45,703 nucleotides of DNA. Source: Acetobacteraceae bacterium. GTDB taxonomy: Bacteria; Pseudomonadota; Alphaproteobacteria; Acetobacterales; Acetobacteraceae. Of this stretch, positions 8,439-17,484 are shown in pieces; the first letter of the stretch is position 1, and each line of letters opens with the position of its first letter. The translations under genes were made by a program, and so were the position numbers. Location: positions 1 to 45,703 of the forward strand of contig JANYCX010000050.1 of NCBI GenBank assembly GCA_025360065.1, in the 5' to 3' direction. The notes beneath the pieces were generated by a model, which was not told the origin of the DNA, did not search any database, and saw only the letters and a list, made by a program, of their open reading frames with translations.

Positions 8439-9926
8439 TCAGCGGCCGATTTGCGGCATGGTGAACTCGGCGCCCGGATTGGCGCCCCAGCGCTGGGTGA
8501 TCGCCTTCATCCGCGTGTAAAAGCGCACCCCTTCCGGGCCGTGCATGTGGTGATCGCCATAAAGTGACGCTTTCCAGCCGCCGAAACTGTGGAACGCCGC
8601 CGGCACCGGGATCGGCACGTTGATGCCGACCATGCCGATCTTGATGGCGCTGGCGAAATTGCGGGCGGCCCCACCATCGGCGGTGAATAGCGCGGTGCCA
8701 TTGCCGAAGCGATGGTCATTGATCAGCGTGACCGCATCGCCGAGCGTCTTGGCGCGCACCACGGCGAGCACTGGCCCGAAGATTTCCTCCTGATAGATCG
8801 TCATGTCAGCGGTCACGTTGTCGAACAGCGAGCCGCCAATGAAGAAGCCATTTTCGTAGCCCTGCAGGCTCAACCCGCGCCCGTCGACGACCAGCTTGGC
8901 GCCCTCGACCACGCCTTTATCGACATAGGCGTGCACTTTCGCACGATGCTCGCCGGTCACCAGCGGGCCCATTTCGGCTTCCTTGTCGGTGCCTGGCCCG
9001 ACTTTGAGCGCGCGGACGCGGGGGGCAAGCTTTGCGATCAGCCGATCGCCGACATCGCCGACCGCCACGGCGACCGAGACCGCCATGCAGCGTTCGCCGG
9101 CACTGCCATAGGCCGCCCCCATCAGCGCATCGACTGCGCCATCGAGGTCGGCATCGGGCATCACCACCAGATGGTTCTTGGCACCACCCAGCGCCTGCAC
9201 CCGCTTGCCGGCGCTGGTGCCCCGGCGATAAATCGTCTGCGCGATCGGGGTCGAGCCGACAAAGCTGATCGCTTCCACGCCTGGGTGATCCAGCAGCGCC
9301 TCGACCGCCTCACGCCCGCCTTGCACGACCTGGAACACCCCTGGCGGCAAGCCGGCCTCGGTGAGCAATTCGGCCAGCACCAGGCTCGCCGACGGGTCTT
9401 TTTCCGACGGTTTCAGAATGAAGCAATTGCCGCAGGCCAGCGCCACCGGCAGCATCCATAGCGGCACCATGACCGGGAAGTTGAAGGGGGTGATGCCGGC
9501 GACGACGCCTAGCGGCTGCCGCATCGTCCAGGCGTCAATCCCGGTCGCCACGGCTTCGGTGAACTCGCCTTTCAGCAGATGCGGAATACCGCAGGCGAAT
9601 TCGACGACTTCGATCCCGCGCTGGATTTCGCCCTCCGCGTCCGACAGCACCTTGCCATGTTCGGCGGTGATGATGGCGGCGAGGCGCTTGGTGTTGGCTT
9701 CCAGCAATTCCTTGAATTTGAACATCACCCGCGCCCGGCGCAACGGTGGGGTGGCGGCCCAGGCCGGGAAGGCGGCGTTGGCGGCGGCAACCGCCTGATC
9801 GACCAGATCGGCCCCGCCAAGGGTCACGTGGCCAGAAATTTCACCTGTGGCGGGATTGAACACCGGCTGGGTGGGACCAGCGGAGGCGAATGCTCGACCG
9901 CCGATGAAATGACCGATATGCGACAT
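8439..9926 (-). CDS. mmsA: CoA-acylating methylmalonate-semialdehyde dehydrogenase
   Basis: A 495-aa aldehyde dehydrogenase superfamily enzyme that oxidises (methyl)malonate semialdehyde to propionyl-CoA or acetyl-CoA with NAD and CoA, normally in valine, inositol or beta-alanine breakdown. Visible features: [12 protein letters not shown] near 144-155, ILKPSEKDP with the cofactor-contact Lys172, ALGGAKNH at 246-252 where ordinary ALDHs carry a general-base Glu (its absence is typical of the CoA-acylating MmsA group), and the nucleophile Cys280 in AGERCMAVS. It is the first gene of an operon that continues into the reductase, ferredoxin and P450 genes. That placement suggests it may process an aldehyde arising downstream of the P450, but a separate valine-type role cannot be excluded. 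Confidence 0.92.
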   Translation of the reverse strand: MSHIGHFIGGRAFASAGPTQPVFNPATGEISGHVTLGGADLVDQAVAAANAAFPAWAATPPLRRARVMFKFKELLEANTKRLAAIITAEHGKVLSDAEGEIQRGIEVVEFACGIPHLLKGEFTEAVATGIDAWTMRQPLGVVAGITPFNFPVMVPLWMLPVALACGNCFILKPSEKDPSASLVLAELLTEAGLPPGVFQVVQGGREAVEALLDHPGVEAISFVGSTPIAQTIYRRGTSAGKRVQALGGAKNHLVVMPDADLDGAVDALMGAAYGSAGERCMAVSVAVAVGDVGDRLIAKLAPRVRALKVGPGTDKEAEMGPLVTGEHRAKVHAYVDKGVVEGAKLVVDGRGLSLQGYENGFFIGGSLFDNVTADMTIYQEEIFGPVLAVVRAKTLGDAVTLINDHRFGNGTALFTADGGAARNFASAIKIGMVGINVPIPVPAAFHSFGGWKASLYGDHHMHGPEGVRFYTRMKAITQRWGANPGAEFTMPQIGR

Positions 9927-10073
9927 TGCTTGCTCTCCGTTCTGGCCCGCCAGTGGCCCGGCGTGACCTATCGTTAACCAAACCCCATGTGCCGCATTCC
10001 GCCGTGCTGTGCTAGATGCCTCGGGTCAACAGAGCGGCAACTGGGGGCCAACCGGCGCGGGAGAGTGAGATCG

Positions 10074-11081
10074 ATGGTTTTGGCGGCCTTGCCCTTGTTG
10101 CGGCGGACTGTGTTACGCACCCTTGGCGCCGGCGTGGTGACCGCGACTGCAACATCGGCCGATGCGGCGACCGAGTGGACGTTGTTCAGCTCCCAGCCCC
10201 GCAGCGATCCGGCGCCGCTGGCCACCATCAATCGCCTGTCCGATGAAATGCCGGCACGCAGCAGCGGGGCGCTATCGATTTCAGTCAAAATGGCGGGCAG
10301 CCTGCCGATCCGGTCCACAGCAGTTACCGCAGCGGTTGCCGATGGCCGGGTCCAGCTTGGAGAAGATATCTACTACGTTTCGACCTTGCCCGCAGCAGGA
10401 GCGCTGCGCCTGCCCGGGCTGATTGTCAATGACGACCATCTGCGCACCGCCTTGCCGATCCAGCGCGCCTTTCTGGATACGCTGTTTGCCAAGCACAAGG
10501 CGCAGTTGATTGGCTATTACATGACGCCGCCCCAGGTGATTTTCACCGTACGTCCGGTTGCGGGCATCGATGATTTGCGCGGGATGGTGATCCGCACCAC
10601 CACCCAGGATCAGGCCGAGGCGGTGCACCGGCTGGGTGCCCTGGCGACTACGATGGTGGGTGATGATGTTCTGCCCGCGCTCGAAGGCGGAACCTTGCAT
10701 GGGGTTTTCGGAACCGCGGTCGGTGCGGGCCGGGTCTGGGCCGGGCGGCTTCGGTTCGGCTGCCGGATTACCCCGGTGCGCAGCGACGGGGTTATTCTAG
10801 CCAACCGCGCGGCGATGGCGGCATTGGCCAAGCCGGTAGCCCAGGTGGTAACGAATTTTGGCGCCGATCTTGCCGCAGCCTTAACCAGCGCCCTTGCCGC
10901 CGACGAAGCGGGCGCGTTCGCCGAATTAACAGGAGGTGGTTTTATGATGGCTCAGCCCCGCCCAGATGATGTGATCGCCTCGGCCCGTCGGCTAACGCCC
11001 TATTGGGAAGCCATCAGCTTGGCCCGTGGCAAGGGCGCATCCGACAATTTGGCGGCGTTGCGTCTGGCGCTCGGCCGATGA
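10074..11081 (+). CDS. TRAP transporter DctP-like solute receptor (orphan)
   Basis: A 335-aa periplasmic binding protein of the DctP type. The N-terminus (LLRRTVLRTLGAGVV) looks like a signal peptide with a twin-arginine-like RRTVLR motif and likely cleavage near residue 31. The mature part shows the TRAP receptor layout: SDEMPARSSGALSISVKMAG, then LPGLIVNDDHLRTAL, and the hallmark region PVAGIDDLRGMVIRTT with a conserved Arg that binds the substrate carboxylate in characterised DctP proteins. The ATG at 10074 is preceded by GGGAGAGTGAG, so I reject an upstream in-frame start at 9987. No DctQ or DctM membrane subunits are near. Instead its stop overlaps the start of a second exported protein (ATGA). 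Confidence 0.8.
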   Translation: MVLAALPLLRRTVLRTLGAGVVTATATSADAATEWTLFSSQPRSDPAPLATINRLSDEMPARSSGALSISVKMAGSLPIRSTAVTAAVADGRVQLGEDIYYVSTLPAAGALRLPGLIVNDDHLRTALPIQRAFLDTLFAKHKAQLIGYYMTPPQVIFTVRPVAGIDDLRGMVIRTTTQDQAEAVHRLGALATTMVGDDVLPALEGGTLHGVFGTAVGAGRVWAGRLRFGCRITPVRSDGVILANRAAMAALAKPVAQVVTNFGADLAAALTSALAADEAGAFAELTGGGFMMAQPRPDDVIASARRLTPYWEAISLARGKGASDNLAALRLALGR

Positions 11082-11992
11082 GGTTGATCTGCTGGCTGAT
11101 CCTTACGATTGCCGTCGCGGCGCAGGCACGGGCGCAAAATCTCGAGATCCATGTCGTGGCTGGGAAGCAAATTCTGGCCCCGGGTGTGAACGCTGCCCCG
11201 TCATTGGCGGGGCGCCTGATCAGCGCGTGGCGTGGCCCATCCGGATGGCGGATTGTCCCGCATCTGGTGGAGGATCTGCCAACAACGCATGCTGTTCTGG
11301 CCGGCGTGAATGCGCAGAAATTCGATCCGGGCCAGCCAACGCTTGCGATCGCGATGTTGAGTTCGCGGCTGTTTTATGTCGCAGGTGGCGAGCAAGCTCT
11401 GGCTATTGCCGGGGCCCGCCAGCCATTCAAAGATATTCCTGAAACGCTGAAAGGCCGCGCCCGGGTGCAGCGCGACAAGGTGCTCTGGCTTGGCCTTGGC
11501 TGGATACAATGGCGCGATTTTGAGATCATTCGTCCGCCCGGTGGCTGCGCGCCGAGTTTCACCTGGGAGCGTTGCGTGGTGCAGCAAGGCCAGGATGATT
11601 TTATGATCAACCAACGTGCCGGCCATACCGGGTGGCCGCTTTATGGTACGGCAGTGGTGGCGAACCCCGGCAACGCCATAGCGGAGGCAGATCGTTTCAT
11701 GGATTTCATCGCCTCGCCCCAAGCCGCCGAAGCGTTGCGCGATGAATTTGTCGTTGTCGCCCATCCCGACATCCGCCGCCGCCGGTCTGTTGCTTTCCAG
11801 ATGTTTGGCGCAGGCAACGGTCCGGTGCTTGCGACTGCCATCGACGCGCCCGACCCCTTGCCACGACCGCAGATCGATCCGCTGACCGGCATATTCAATG
11901 CCTGTGGCGCGGCCAATACCTGCCCAAACTACTTGCCGCCGCCCGGAACGGAAGCGGCGTTTCACCAACAGGTCAGCGCAGCGCTAAAGTAG
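11078..11992 (+). CDS. Exported protein of unknown function, binding-protein-like
   Basis: A 304-aa protein I do not recognise. A clear signal peptide (MRLICWLILTIAVAAQARA) is followed by a mature region starting QNLEIHVV. The segment ADRFMDFIASPQAAEALRDE resembles the C-terminal helix of periplasmic solute-binding proteins, and TGWPLYGTAVVANPGNA would fit a hinge strand, so an SBP-type fold is possible but weakly supported. Two Cys pairs (157/166 and 276/282) could form disulfides. It is translationally coupled (ATGA overlap) to the DctP-like receptor, arguing for a joint role in ligand sensing or delivery. No catalytic motif is visible. Confidence 0.7.
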   Translation: MRLICWLILTIAVAAQARAQNLEIHVVAGKQILAPGVNAAPSLAGRLISAWRGPSGWRIVPHLVEDLPTTHAVLAGVNAQKFDPGQPTLAIAMLSSRLFYVAGGEQALAIAGARQPFKDIPETLKGRARVQRDKVLWLGLGWIQWRDFEIIRPPGGCAPSFTWERCVVQQGQDDFMINQRAGHTGWPLYGTAVVANPGNAIAEADRFMDFIASPQAAEALRDEFVVVAHPDIRRRRSVAFQMFGAGNGPVLATAIDAPDPLPRPQIDPLTGIFNACGAANTCPNYLPPPGTEAAFHQQVSAALK

Positions 11993-12047
11993 GGCGGCGA
12001 TTCCTTTTTTCGCGCGTCAATATCACCCTCGAACCAAGGATGTCCGA

Positions 12048-13142
12048 ATGCCCGACCATCCCATGCGTGGCCCGAACCGCTTCAAGCTCGGGGTTTTTTC
12101 CGCCAATGCCGATGGTGGCCTGACGTTGACGCGGGTGGCGGAACGTTGGCCGGCGGCCTGGCCGGAAATCGTCGAGGTGGCGCAAATGGCCGACCGCGCC
12201 GGCATTGAGTTTTTTCTGCCGATCGCCCGCTGGAAAGGCTTCGGCGGCGAGATGAACAGCCGCGAATGGAGCTTCGAGACCTTTACCTATGCGGCCGCAC
12301 TCGCCGGCGTCACCCGCAACATCGCATTGTTTTCCACCGTGCATGTGCCAATGATCCATCCGGTTTACGCCGCCAAGGCGCTGGCGACGGTCGATCATGC
12401 CAGTGGCGGGCGCGCCGGGATTAACATCGTCTGCGGCTGGAACCCCGCAGAATTCGATCTGTTCGGCCTCAAGATGATCGATGACCGTTACGCCCAAGGG
12501 CTGGAGTGGTTCGAGATTATTTCGCGGATTTATGAGGATAACGGCCCGTTCGATTTCAACGGTAAGTTCTACCAGTTGAAAAATGTCTCGGGCCGCCCGG
12601 CGCCGCTGCAAAAGCCGCGCCCGGTGACATTGAACGCGGCGTTTTCCCCGCCCGGCCGCGATTTTGCCGCCCGTGCCGCCGATTATCTGTTCACCACCTT
12701 CACCACCATCGAAAAAGGCCGCGAGCAGATCGCCGACATCGCCGCCCGTGCGGCCGCCACCGGCCGTGATGTCGGGGTCTATACGACAACCCATGTGGTC
12801 TGCCGCCCGACCCAAGCCGAGGCCGAGGCCTATTACGACCATTACGCTGTCACCGAACAGGACAGCGCCAGTGTCGATCACTATATGGGCGCCAAACAGG
12901 CCAATTCCGGCAGCCATGACGAAGAAGCCTATCGCCTGCACCGCAAGCGTTTTGCGGGTGGCGCTGGAACCTATCCGCTGGTTGGCACGCCGCGCCATAT
13001 TGCCGACGAAATGATCAGGATGCACCAAGCGGGCTTTGCCGGCACAACTGTCAGCTTCGTGAACTTCAAGCGCGAACTGCCCTACTTCATCACTGCGGTT
13101 TTGCCCTTGCTGGTCGAAGCCGGTCTTCGGGAGCCTGTCTGA
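12048..13142 (+). CDS. LLM-class flavin-dependent monooxygenase (RutA/SsuD-like)
   Basis: A 364-aa bacterial-luciferase-like TIM-barrel enzyme that uses reduced flavin and O2. Supporting segments: AGIEFFLPIARWKGFGG near 48-64, the strand ALFSTVHVPMIHPVYAAKALATVDH, the flavin-phosphate region GRAGINIVCGWNPAEFDLFG and the C-terminal VGTPRHIADEM motif shared by RutA, SsuD and SfnG groups. Start supported by AAGGA 8 bases upstream. RutA opens the uracil ring and SsuD cleaves sulfonates, and the sequence does not tell which applies. Its TGA overlaps the ATG of a D-2-hydroxyacid dehydrogenase (TGATG), so the oxygenase product may be reduced by that enzyme or be an alpha-keto acid. Confidence 0.88.
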   Translation: MPDHPMRGPNRFKLGVFSANADGGLTLTRVAERWPAAWPEIVEVAQMADRAGIEFFLPIARWKGFGGEMNSREWSFETFTYAAALAGVTRNIALFSTVHVPMIHPVYAAKALATVDHASGGRAGINIVCGWNPAEFDLFGLKMIDDRYAQGLEWFEIISRIYEDNGPFDFNGKFYQLKNVSGRPAPLQKPRPVTLNAAFSPPGRDFAARAADYLFTTFTTIEKGREQIADIAARAAATGRDVGVYTTTHVVCRPTQAEAEAYYDHYAVTEQDSASVDHYMGAKQANSGSHDEEAYRLHRKRFAGGAGTYPLVGTPRHIADEMIRMHQAGFAGTTVSFVNFKRELPYFITAVLPLLVEAGLREPV

Positions 13143-14101
13143 TGTTCAACGCAAAAAATATCTGTTTCGCCCATGTCGCCTACCAGATGCAGGCGCGTTA
13201 CGTCCTGCGCGATGCCGGCATCGCCAGCACCGAGGCCCGCGACCTTGCCACCATGAAAGCAGCTTTGGCCACCGCCGACGTACTGGTGGTCAGCGGCTTG
13301 TGGCGGACCGAAATGCTCGCCGCCGCCCCCAATTTGCGCTTCATCCAGTCGATCGGCGCTGGCACTGACCAGTTCGATCGGCAGGCGCTGGCGGCGCGCG
13401 GCATCAGCCTGGCGAGTGCGGCCGGCGTCAACGCGCGGGCGGTTGCCGAGCATGCCATGGCGTTGATCCTGGCGATGGCACGCCGCCTGCCGGAAGCGCG
13501 CGACAATCAGGCGAAGAAGCATTGGCGCGGCATGATCGGCGATATCGCAGCGCGGGAAGACGAACTTGGCGGCAAAACTCTGCTGATTGTGGGGATGGGC
13601 CGCATCGGCGGCAGGCTTGCCCAATTGGGCAAGGCCTTTGACATGCAGGTGATCGGCGTCCGCGCCAATCCGGCCGCCGGCTTGAATGGCGCCGACGAAA
13701 TGCACGCGACCGCCGACGTGCCGGGTTTGCTGCCACGTGCTGATTTTGTCGCGCTGACCTGCCCGCTGACGCCTGAGACCACCGGCCTGATCAATGCGGC
13801 TGGCTTCGCCGCGATGCAGAAGGGCGCCTATCTGATCAACTGCGCCCGTGGCCGGGTGGTCGATGAGGCGGCTTTGGTCGCCGCATTGCAGACCGGGCAG
13901 ATTGCCGGGGCGGCGATTGACGTGGTGTACGAGGAGCCGCTGGATCAAGCGTCGCCGCTATGGACACTGCCAAACGCGTTCGTGACCCCGCATACCGGGG
14001 GCGAGACCCGTAAATATGAAGACAACGTGCTGGATATTTTGCTGGAAAACCTCAAACGGCTGCGCGCCGGGGGCAGTCTGGTTAATCAGGTCGTTCCTTG
14101 A
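13142..14101 (+). CDS. D-2-hydroxyacid dehydrogenase, NAD(P)-dependent
   Basis: A 319-aa member of the D-isomer-specific 2-hydroxyacid dehydrogenase family, interconverting 2-keto acids and D-2-hydroxy acids. The Rossmann dinucleotide motif GMGRIG is at 151-156. All three catalytic residues are present: Arg236 (NCARGRVVDE), Glu265 (YEEPL) and His284 (TPHTGG). The substrate-domain loop reads QSIGAGTDQFD. It is coupled to the LLM monooxygenase by a TGATG overlap. Its last 16 bp overlap the 3' end of the convergent PEP-CTERM gene. Exact substrate (glyoxylate/hydroxypyruvate-like or other) unknown. Confidence 0.93.
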   Translation: MFNAKNICFAHVAYQMQARYVLRDAGIASTEARDLATMKAALATADVLVVSGLWRTEMLAAAPNLRFIQSIGAGTDQFDRQALAARGISLASAAGVNARAVAEHAMALILAMARRLPEARDNQAKKHWRGMIGDIAAREDELGGKTLLIVGMGRIGGRLAQLGKAFDMQVIGVRANPAAGLNGADEMHATADVPGLLPRADFVALTCPLTPETTGLINAAGFAAMQKGAYLINCARGRVVDEAALVAALQTGQIAGAAIDVVYEEPLDQASPLWTLPNAFVTPHTGGETRKYEDNVLDILLENLKRLRAGGSLVNQVVP

Positions 14102-14748
14102 TGCTCTGGCCCCGCCGCCTTTCGTTTTGCACTGCGCTGGCGACTGGCGGCGATGGCGGCGGCCCCTAATCCAAGCAGCCCGAGCGATCCTGGCTCAGGT
14201 ATTCCGGTTGTATACACCACGCTGATGTTGGCCTGCCGAGGATCGAACGTGGAAAAATTGGTTGCTGCCCCCCATCCTTGCAGAATCCGAAGGTCACCGT
14301 TTGACGCTTCGACATTGCCGACAGCGCCACCATTTGTGTAGCTGATGAGGTTTGATGTCTCGAGGATTAGGAATGCCTCGATCGTGCCCGCGGCAATGCT
14401 CACGCTTAGGCCAGAGTTCAGATAGGTTATTTCATTCGCGCCGGCGCTCATAACCGCTCCACCGCTCGCGATGAGCGTCCAGATACCCGCACCCGCGGTC
14501 ACGCTGCTAAGAAATCCGTTATGCTGATAAACCGACCAGGTTGTTATATCGCCAGCTTCCAGGAAGCCGTCGACGGCATTGACGCCGAAATCCCTGACGA
14601 CGATATCGGTCAGTGCTTCAATCTGAAACACTTCGCCGTTGGCCCCATTGCCGCCATTGAACGGGGTACTCAGCACCGTCGCCTGGGCCCAATGTGCTCC
14701 GCCGCCGAGCAAAATCGTGTTTATCATCAGAGCTATAATTGTGCGCAT
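14086..14748 (-). CDS. PEP-CTERM sorting domain protein
   Basis: A 220-aa secreted protein. A signal peptide (MRTIIALMINTILLGGG..AQA, cleavage near residue 23) precedes a Gly/Ala/Ser/Thr-rich beta-type region. The C-terminus ends in the sorting signal IPEPGSLGLLGLGAAAIAAS followed by RQRSAKRK: a PEP box, a hydrophobic helix and a basic cluster. Such tails are recognised by exosortase, and the protein is likely anchored or released at the cell surface. The ATG at 14748 has AAGGA upstream and is preferred over the in-frame ATG at 14778, which would put ten polar residues ahead of the signal peptide. No exosortase or matrix-polysaccharide gene is in the window. The single copy stands alone in a metabolic region. 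Confidence 0.85.
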   Translation of the reverse strand: MRTIIALMINTILLGGGAHWAQATVLSTPFNGGNGANGEVFQIEALTDIVVRDFGVNAVDGFLEAGDITTWSVYQHNGFLSSVTAGAGIWTLIASGGAVMSAGANEITYLNSGLSVSIAAGTIEAFLILETSNLISYTNGGAVGNVEASNGDLRILQGWGAATNFSTFDPRQANISVVYTTGIPEPGSLGLLGLGAAAIAASRQRSAKRKAAGPEHQGTT

Positions 14749-14930
14749 CACGCATTCCTTCACCAACGCTTGGACCACCGCTTACTTGGCCAACCGGCTT
14801 CAAGCCGCCCGACAGGCCACTGGTCGCAGTCAGCGAGCCAGTGCAGTGTGCCCCACACCCCTTGCATCGCGGTTACAACGGAGCCTTGGTGGGCCCTATC
14901 GCCGGATTTTGATTGGAGCGTTGACAGAGA

Positions 14931-16658
14931 TTACTCCAACGCGCCGGCGCAATATAACGCAACCGCCGCCATCACCGTTGCATATTGCGTCTCATGCGCC
15001 AGCCGAAATGGTGCGTCATAGATCGTCTCGTCGGGGTATTCGGTGATCAAGGTATACGGCACTGTCGCCCGGTCGCTTTCGGCTATCAGGCACGGGATGG
15101 CGTTGATCACCGGGAACGGAACCTCGCCGGAATGGGCGTGCCAGACGGCGAGTTGGCTTTCGTTGAAGGCGCGCAGGCCAGGGGTCTGAATGATCTTTGC
15201 GGTCAGGGCTTCCAGAAATGACAGCGCCTTGGCACCAAAGCCGGGATGATGGCGCAGGATCAGGAAGAAGCCTTTTGGGATCGACCAAAGCTCGAATCCG
15301 CGCGGCAGATAGCCGGCGTGCGGGCGGGTCCATTCATGGGCGGGATAGCCGTGCAGGTTTAGATGCAGGCCCGCATTGGTGAGTTTGAATGCGTGCTCGC
15401 GCGCCTCGCGTTCCAGCAAAGGCGGCTTGGTTCGTGCTTCGATATCGTCGCCCATCGCCGTGTAGCGCGCGGCGTGGTGCATGTGATGTGGCGTGGTTTG
15501 GATCAGGCGCTGATGCAGCGCGTAACCATCGACGTTTTCCTGGGCGATGAGGGCGAAATTGGCTCCTTGCGACTTCAAATCATGGGCGGCTCGCAGCGCG
15601 CCGATCACGCCGGATGTTTCATTGGCATGCTGGCCGCCGGAGAGCAGAAATCCGTTGCCCGTGCCGGCGAAATAGGTGCCGAGAATCTGGCGGCCCTGGG
15701 TGGACGGGAAAGTAAATGGCGCGCCGCCCAGGGCTGCCATTTCGGCCGCGATTTCCCCGGTGCGCAGCGGGCGGTCGGCGGTCGGCAGTGTTGGGCGGGC
15801 TTCAACCGGCACCGCCTCAATCCTGGCCGGCAACAATGCGACGCGCAAAGTTGTTTCGGCTTCACCGACGCGAATATCGGGAATGATCTGCCCGGGCTGC
15901 AAGGTACGGTCACCTTGCGGCAGGCCGGCATGGGCCTGGAAGAATTCAAGCAGCGAGAAATAAAAATCCTCGTGCAGGGCTTCCCGTGTCGAAAGGCATT
16001 CGTCGTGCCAGGGGATGCGGCGCTCGATACCTGCGGTTTCAACGGTGATTTCGAGCGTTTCGAAGATCGGGCGTGTCGCCGGCCAGTCATGGCCCGCGAT
16101 GGCAGCCATGGCCGCGTCGAAAACCTGTTCGAACTCGGTCGGCAGCGCATGATCCTCGAACCTTGCCCCGGCGCGGGTGATGCGCAGCCACCCCGAGGAT
16201 GACAAGGTGCCGTTGGCGCGCAGACTGTTCGGGGCAAACACCCGATGGTGGCGATCGCCCTCGGGGTGGCGCAACACAACATCGTAGTCGAGCAGCCCGG
16301 TCCCCGCCCTGGCCCCGGTGCTGAACCTGAGCGGAACCTTGACCAGCCCAGCCAGTGGATAGGCTTCGAGCGCGAACCGACGGGCGCTGCCGGCCGGATG
16401 GGAGGGGGTGGCGATGTCGATCGCGGTGACGCCGGCGAGGTCAAAATCATCCAGAAACGCATGCAGCAATGGCTTGTAGGCGCTGCGGATATGGGCGCTA
16501 ACCCCAGCCGTTGCCAACGCCACTTCGGCGGCATGGCGGGCGGCGAAATCTTCGAACACCCAGGCCTCAACCAGCGCACCGGCCCCGGCTGGGCCAGCTA
16601 ACCGGTTCACCAGCGCATCGAGCGCATTGGGAAAAGTCGCTTCGAGCAAGATCGTCAT
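14931..16658 (-). CDS. Peptidase M14 family protein
   Basis: A 575-aa cytosolic protein with a zinc carboxypeptidase-type (M14) domain in its C-terminal half. The zinc-site pattern is visible as H344-x2-E347 (SGGQHANETSG) and a third ligand in the LHLNLHG segment (His432 or His436). A Glu in LITEYPDET near the C-terminus is a candidate catalytic acid. The N-terminal 300 residues have no motif I recognise and could be a substrate-selecting domain. No signal peptide. It is the last gene of a binding protein-permease-permease operon, starting one base from the upstream permease stop. It may therefore hydrolyse the imported compound, for example an amidated or peptidic substrate. Confidence 0.82.
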   Translation of the reverse strand: MTILLEATFPNALDALVNRLAGPAGAGALVEAWVFEDFAARHAAEVALATAGVSAHIRSAYKPLLHAFLDDFDLAGVTAIDIATPSHPAGSARRFALEAYPLAGLVKVPLRFSTGARAGTGLLDYDVVLRHPEGDRHHRVFAPNSLRANGTLSSSGWLRITRAGARFEDHALPTEFEQVFDAAMAAIAGHDWPATRPIFETLEITVETAGIERRIPWHDECLSTREALHEDFYFSLLEFFQAHAGLPQGDRTLQPGQIIPDIRVGEAETTLRVALLPARIEAVPVEARPTLPTADRPLRTGEIAAEMAALGGAPFTFPSTQGRQILGTYFAGTGNGFLLSGGQHANETSGVIGALRAAHDLKSQGANFALIAQENVDGYALHQRLIQTTPHHMHHAARYTAMGDDIEARTKPPLLEREAREHAFKLTNAGLHLNLHGYPAHEWTRPHAGYLPRGFELWSIPKGFFLILRHHPGFGAKALSFLEALTAKIIQTPGLRAFNESQLAVWHAHSGEVPFPVINAIPCLIAESDRATVPYTLITEYPDETIYDAPFRLAHETQYATVMAAVALYCAGALE

Positions 16659-16659
16659 G

Positions 16660-17484
16660 TCATCCTCCGCGTGGGTCGAGCCGGTCGCGCAACCAGTCGC
16701 CCAGTAAATTCAGCCCCAGCACCGTCATCATGATGGCGACGCCGGGGAACACGCTGACCCACCAGGCGGTTTGCAGATAGGTGCGGCCATCGGCGAGCAT
16801 GCCGCCCCAGCTTGGCGTGATCGGGTCGATGCCGAGGCCCAGAAAGGTCAGGCTGCTTTCGAGCAGGATGTTGTTGGCAATATTCAAGGTCATCAGCACC
16901 AATACCGGTCCAAACGCGTTGGGCAGGATGTGGCGCCAGATGATCGCCAAATCGATCAATCCCATCGCACGGGCGGCCTGCACAAATTCGCGCTCGCGCA
17001 ACGACAGCACGCTTGCCCGCACCACTCGGGCATATTGCACCCATTGCGCGATAATCATGAACATGATGAGGAAATACTGGTCCGCCCCCAGAATCGCGGT
17101 GAAGGTAATCGCGACCAGAATGAACGGCAAAGCGAGTTGCACATCCGCCCAGCGCATTACCACCACATCCCACACCCCGCCGAAATAGCCGGCGATCAGC
17201 CCCATGAACACGCCGAACACGCTGGCGCCGAGCACCGACAGCACACCCACGGTCAGCGACACCCAGCCGCCGGCGACCACGCGCGCCAGCACGTCGCGGC
17301 CAATCGGGTCGGTGCCGAGCGGGTGCGCCCAGTCCGCGAACGGGGCGCGCAGGCGGGCGGTGAGGTCCATTGCCTCGCCATTATCGGGGAAGGTCCAGCC
17401 GGATGACAGGACGGCGAGCGCCATGCCGCCGGCGAACAGACATCCAAGCACAAGGTCGAACGAAAGGCGTTTCATTGAAGGCAA
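16660..17484 (-). CDS. ABC transporter permease, DppC/OppC type (second operon)
   Basis: A 274-aa inner-membrane permease. N-terminal membrane segment (about 10-28), the periplasmic GTDPIGRDVLARVVAGGW motif, the EAA-like loop RAMGLIDLAIIWRHILPNAF and the terminal GDWLRDRLDPRGG identify a DppC-type subunit. It pairs with the DppB-type gene upstream on the same strand. Unusually for this operon, 124 bp separate the two permease genes, and that gap holds a large hairpin with a T-run (in mRNA sense) only a few bases before this ATG. I see no convincing Shine-Dalgarno sequence in the remaining leader. Confidence 0.93.
   Translation of the reverse strand: MPSMKRLSFDLVLGCLFAGGMALAVLSSGWTFPDNGEAMDLTARLRAPFADWAHPLGTDPIGRDVLARVVAGGWVSLTVGVLSVLGASVFGVFMGLIAGYFGGVWDVVVMRWADVQLALPFILVAITFTAILGADQYFLIMFMIIAQWVQYARVVRASVLSLREREFVQAARAMGLIDLAIIWRHILPNAFGPVLVLMTLNIANNILLESSLTFLGLGIDPITPSWGGMLADGRTYLQTAWWVSVFPGVAIMMTVLGLNLLGDWLRDRLDPRGG

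Noticed and set aside
11973-13028. 351-codon minus-strand frame opposite the LLM monooxygenase
   Set aside because: Shadow of a recognised flavoprotein gene.
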